Shown piece by piece: positions 5,679 to 8,118 of a stretch of DNA of 8,118 nucleotides; position 1 is the first letter of the stretch, and each line of letters begins with the position of its first letter. Source of the DNA: an uncultured Mycoplasmatota bacterium (GTDB lineage: Bacteria; Bacillota_I; Bacilli_A; RF39; UBA660); contig CAMMBX010000048.1 of assembly GCA_946494345.1 (NCBI GenBank), positions 1 to 8,118 of the forward strand, written 5' to 3'. The translations under genes and the position numbers were made by a program. The notes beneath the pieces are model-generated. The model made no database searches and was not told the origin of the DNA. It was given only the letters and a program-made list of their open reading frames with translations.

Positions 5679-6695
5679 ATGCATGAAGTAGATTTAAGTA
5701 AATATAAGCTAAGAACAGACTTAATAGTTGAACATCTTAATAATTTTAAAGAATATAAAAAATATGAAGAACTATATAAAGATATTAAAATAGAAACTAT
5801 TACTTTAGATAAAGAAACAGCGAAAACAATATCTAAAAAAGCAGGAATTTATAAAACAATTTATTTTGAAGATGTAACTGATGAGACTAATTTTAATAAC
5901 TTATTACATGCTACAACAAAAGTTATAAAAGATTTATTAAATAGTATAAATATAAAAGATGAATACAGCACTCTAATAGTAGGCTTAGGTAATAGAAAAG
6001 CCACCCCAGATGCTCTAGGGCCACTTACAATAGAAAATATTAAAATAACAAGACAAATTGTTGAGTTAGGGTTACCTTTAGATAATAAATATCGTATCAT
6101 CTCTTCCTTAGTACCAGGTGTTATGGGTACAACAGGAATAGAAACAAAAGAAATAATAGAAGGTGTGATAGAAAAAACAAAACCTGACTTTTTGATTGTA
6201 ATAGATTCTCTTGCCGCTTCAAGCCTTGAACGTATTAATAAGACTATCCAAATAACGGATACAGGAATACATCCAGGTAGTGGCTTATTAAATAATAGAT
6301 TTGAAATAAGTAAAGAAACTCTAGGCATTCCTGTAATTGCCATAGGAATTTCCACTGTTGTAGATGCCACTACGATTGTTAGTAATACTATTAACTATAT
6401 TTTTAGACACTTTTCCTATGAAAAAGAGAATGTTAATAATAAGAAATTAAAACTAGTACCTCAAATTAATAGAGATTATAAAAATCATGATAAAACTCTT
6501 AATAAAGAAGAAAGAGAAGAAGTAATGGGCCTAATCGGTAATCTAACAGAAGATGAAATTAAAACTCTAATAACAGAAGTTTTAACACCTTTAGGTTATA
6601 ATCTTTTAGTAACACCTAAAGAAATAGACTTTATTATTGAAAGGTTAAGTACCCTTTTAGGAAAAGCCTTAAATAAAAGCTTAGAATTAAACTAA
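5679..6695 (+). CDS. gpr: Spore protease GPR (germination protease)
   Basis: GPR is made in the forespore as an inactive zymogen. It is later activated by self-cleavage and degrades small acid-soluble spore proteins (SASPs) during germination. The 338 residues include the N-terminal KYKLRTDLIVE. By analogy with B. megaterium GPR, the propeptide would be cut after RTD (residue 14). GLGNRKATPDALGP (103-115) contains Asp111 and VIDSLAA (174-180) contains Asp176; they align with the two essential aspartates (Asp127 and Asp193 in B. megaterium). Other family blocks are PGVMGTTGIET (146-156), DTGIHPGSG (194-202) and APLGHNLMVTPKE-like TPLGYNLLVTPKE (303-315). The protein is about 30 residues shorter than the B. 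subtilis form, mostly between residues 20 and 60. ATG at 5679 is chosen over GTG at 5670, because AAGGTG sits 6 bp before it. A SigF/SigG promoter is expected, but I could not place one with confidence. Confidence 0.95.
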   Translation: MHEVDLSKYKLRTDLIVEHLNNFKEYKKYEELYKDIKIETITLDKETAKTISKKAGIYKTIYFEDVTDETNFNNLLHATTKVIKDLLNSINIKDEYSTLIVGLGNRKATPDALGPLTIENIKITRQIVELGLPLDNKYRIISSLVPGVMGTTGIETKEIIEGVIEKTKPDFLIVIDSLAASSLERINKTIQITDTGIHPGSGLLNNRFEISKETLGIPVIAIGISTVVDATTIVSNTINYIFRHFSYEKENVNNKKLKLVPQINRDYKNHDKTLNKEEREEVMGLIGNLTEDEIKTLITEVLTPLGYNLLVTPKEIDFIIERLSTLLGKALNKSLELN

Positions 6696-6714
6696 TTCGA
6701 CATAATTTTAAGTA

Positions 6715-6741
6715 CTCTTTTATTACTATGTAATAAAGGAG
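6715..6741 (+). promoter_or_regulatory. Hairpin covering the spoIIP ribosome-binding site
   Basis: CTCTTTTATTAC (6715-6726) pairs with GTAATAAAGGAG (6730-6741) in 12 consecutive pairs, one of them G-U, around the triloop TAT. The right arm contains the entire spoIIP SD (AAAGGAG, 6735-6741), 7 bp before its ATG. Folding would hide the SD. It could instead act as a weak barrier after gpr, but the right arm is followed by GATTTTTT with the SD purines between, unlike a clean terminator. Confidence 0.55.
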
Positions 6742-6748
6742 ATTTTTT

Positions 6749-7723
6749 ATGAAGAAAAAATTTATAGCAAAGAATAAAAAAACTAAAAAAATAAAACCAA
6801 AAATCATTTTCTTCTTTATTATGATTTTTTCTTCTTTTATATTAACTATCAAAGTTTTATCTAAATTTAATTTGCCAAACCAAAACAGTGATTTAGTAAA
6901 ATTTTTAATAGAAAATAATAACCCTTTTATAGTTAATACAGAATCTAATTATAGTTATTTTCATAAAATTATGACTAGATTAATTAATTTAGACTTAACA
7001 AAGCCACTATCTATATTAAATACAAACTTTAAAGGATTAACTGAAGAAATAAACTTTAAAGAAGAAGTAAAAAAAGTTAGTAACGAAAAAGTAGTAAACC
7101 AAAAAGAGCCAACAATATATTTATATAATTCTCATGATACAGAAGAATATAAACCATCCTCATTTGCAGAATATAGTGTTATGCCGACCGTTAAACTATT
7201 AGATTATGTTTTAAAAGAAGAATTAGAAAACAATGGTTTTAATGTACTAATTGAAGAACAAACAATAAGTAGTATTAGAAGCAGTCTAGGTCTTAATTAT
7301 GCAGGGAGTTATCAAGCGAGTAGAGTACTGATGGAACAAGCGAAAGAAAAGTATCCAAGCTTAGAATATTTTATTGATTTACATAGGGATTCGTTATCTC
7401 ATGATAGAACTACTTTAACTTATAATAATAAAAACTATGCCATGGTTATGTTCTTAGTTGGCTTAGAAAACCCTAATTATCAAGGTAACTTAGATTTTAG
7501 TACAAAAATAAGTGATGCTATTAATAGTAAAATTAATGGTCTATCTAAAGGAATATATCAAAAAGAAGGAGAAGGAGTAAATGGAGTGTACAACCAAGAC
7601 TTTTCTAATAGAACTATCCTAATTGAAGTAGGTGGACCCGAAAATACGATTGATGAAGTATATGAAACACTTCTTATTATAAGTGAAGTATTAACGGAGG
7701 TGATAAATAGTGACCAAAACTAA
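6749..7723 (+). CDS. spoIIP: Stage II sporulation protein P, peptidoglycan hydrolase
   Basis: SpoIIP is the amidase and endopeptidase of the SpoIIDMP engulfment machine, anchored in the mother-cell membrane at the septum. Of the 324 residues, a lysine-rich start (1-18) and one membrane segment (about 19-38) are followed by a stalk of about 80 residues and then the catalytic domain. That domain has YLYNSHDTEEY (124-134; His129 and Glu132 are likely zinc or catalytic positions), FIDLHRDSL (208-216; His212), YAMVMFLVGLENPNY (230-244), KGIYQK (267-272), YNQDFSNRTILIEVGG (281-296; Glu293) and NT at 299-300. These are the family motifs in the usual order. Most relatives have HTHETE where this protein has NSHDTE. 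The SD AAAGGAG is 7 bp upstream of the ATG and lies inside a hairpin. It follows gpr by 53 bp and overlaps the next gene by 14 nt. SpoIIP is normally SigE-dependent. Confidence 0.93.
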   Translation: MKKKFIAKNKKTKKIKPKIIFFFIMIFSSFILTIKVLSKFNLPNQNSDLVKFLIENNNPFIVNTESNYSYFHKIMTRLINLDLTKPLSILNTNFKGLTEEINFKEEVKKVSNEKVVNQKEPTIYLYNSHDTEEYKPSSFAEYSVMPTVKLLDYVLKEELENNGFNVLIEEQTISSIRSSLGLNYAGSYQASRVLMEQAKEKYPSLEYFIDLHRDSLSHDRTTLTYNNKNYAMVMFLVGLENPNYQGNLDFSTKISDAINSKINGLSKGIYQKEGEGVNGVYNQDFSNRTILIEVGGPENTIDEVYETLLIISEVLTEVINSDQN

Positions 7724-8033
7724 CTTAGCAAGACTAATTGTTTTAATATTAGTATTTCTTTTCTTTGTCTTATACTTTATGCAAGCTTCTGGTTACAATG
7801 AATATGCTAGAAATAGAGAAAATATGTTAACAGAAGAACAAATAAAAGAATATGAAGAAGATATCGCTGCTGGAAAAGATGTAACTATTAAAGATTATCT
7901 TAATAAAGATAAAATTAATTATGAAAACAACATTTCAAAGTTGGGACTTGATTTATCTTATTTTATAGAAAATGCTTTTAATAAAGGAATGAATGCTTTC
8001 TTTAATATGTTAAACGAAGCCGTTAGTTCTTGA
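7710..8033 (+). CDS. Small membrane protein in the yqxA position of the gpr-spoIIP operon
   Basis: 107 residues with one N-terminal membrane segment (about 8-24), a charged extracytoplasmic part rich in Glu and Lys (29-75, including KDVTIKDYLNKDKINYENN), and an amphipathic C-terminal helix (about 78-104, SYFIENAFNKGMNAFFNMLN). Length, topology and place after spoIIP match B. subtilis YqxA (DUF3679, function unknown), but sequence similarity is too low by eye to claim homology. The start is GTG at 7710, preceded by the strong SD GGAGGTGAT (7696-7704). It overlaps the last codons of spoIIP by 14 nt in another frame, so translation is probably coupled and amounts linked. A role in spore formation is inferred from the operon only. 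Confidence 0.82.
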   Translation: MTKTNLARLIVLILVFLFFVLYFMQASGYNEYARNRENMLTEEQIKEYEEDIAAGKDVTIKDYLNKDKINYENNISKLGLDLSYFIENAFNKGMNAFFNMLNEAVSS

Positions 8034-8067
8034 TTAATATAATTTTTATGTTATCCTATATACGAGG

Positions 8068-8118
8068 GTGCGCCAGTTCGGTGTTTAATATATAGTCAGG
8101 TGGGAAACTGACATGGTA
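8068..8118 (+). mobile_element. Group II intron, 5' end of domain I (cut by the window edge)
   Basis: Base 8068 begins GTGCGCCAG, then TTCGGTGTTTAATA. Group II introns start with GUGYG, and from memory the 5' end of the Lactococcus Ll.LtrB intron reads GTGCGCCCAGATAGGGTGTT, which aligns base by base apart from a few changes. A following hairpin GTCAG (8095-8099) / CTGAC (8108-8112) fits an early domain I stem. The element lies on the same strand as the sporulation operon, 34 bp after the last stop codon. The six bases just before it, ACGAGG (8062-8067), would be the IBS1 exon site. The rest of the ribozyme, domain V and any reverse transcriptase/maturase gene would lie beyond 8118 and cannot be seen. 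Confidence 0.72.

Noticed and set aside
5861..6370. Minus-strand open frame of 169 codons inside gpr
   Set aside because: It is an antisense shadow of a clearly coding gpr, without an SD or family features.
6634..6852. Minus-strand open frame of 72 codons over the gpr end and spoIIP start
   Set aside because: Hydrophobic only because it is antisense to lysine- and AT-rich codons; it crosses the spoIIP SD and start.
8034..8118. Riboswitch, T-box, SRP RNA or tmRNA at the right edge
   Set aside because: The GGTGCGCC...GGTGTT stretch looked like a structured leader, but I could not match it to the core of TPP, lysine, SAM, FMN, cobalamin, T-box, SRP or tmRNA. The group II intron 5' end fits much better.

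Overview
This is AT-rich, low-GC DNA from an endospore-forming member of the Bacillota (Firmicutes). Evidence for this is the presence of gpr (spore protease) and spoIIP (engulfment hydrolase), SD sites of the AAAGGAG type, SigA-like promoters and normal use of TGA as a stop. The exact genus cannot be told from the window.

Left part (1-641): the end of rplS (ribosomal protein L19), then a promoter and lepB (type I signal peptidase). In many Firmicutes rplS-lepB leads directly into rbgA. Here rbgA (4407-5261) lies about 3.8 kb further on, so I read 642-4400 as an accessory insertion in a housekeeping locus.

That insertion holds: (a) an unrecognised 305-aa gene on the minus strand, convergent with lepB, possibly made of two bacterial PH-like domains; (b) a RhuM-family gene with a strong promoter, broken by a single-base deletion; (c) a second RhuM-family gene with its middle deleted; (d) a heavily decayed piece that reads as a DinD/BRO-type fragment running into a third RhuM-type helix-turn-helix; (e) a 35-residue orphan C-terminal fragment; and (f) an intact GNAT acetyltransferase whose stop codon lies just in front of rbgA. 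Segments b-e form a graveyard of phage- or mobile-element-type DNA-binding genes.

Middle (4407-5564): rbgA (ribosome-assembly GTPase for the 50S subunit) converges with rpsT (ribosomal protein S20) on a shared 13-bp hairpin that can terminate in both directions.

Right part (5565-8033): divergent from rpsT is a sporulation operon, gpr-spoIIP-small membrane protein. This is the same order as gpr-spoIIP-yqxA in Bacillus. A 12-bp hairpin covers the whole spoIIP ribosome-binding site, and the third gene overlaps spoIIP by 14 nt.

Right edge (8068-8118): the sequence switches to what looks like the 5' end of a group II intron (GTGCG start plus conserved domain I bases), inserted 34 bp after the last gene and cut by the window end.

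I see no tRNA, rRNA or CRISPR array. The points most worth a second look are the RhuM/DinD graveyard, the hairpin over the spoIIP start, the group II intron edge and the unassigned 305-aa gene. I do not see a complete new multi-gene system.
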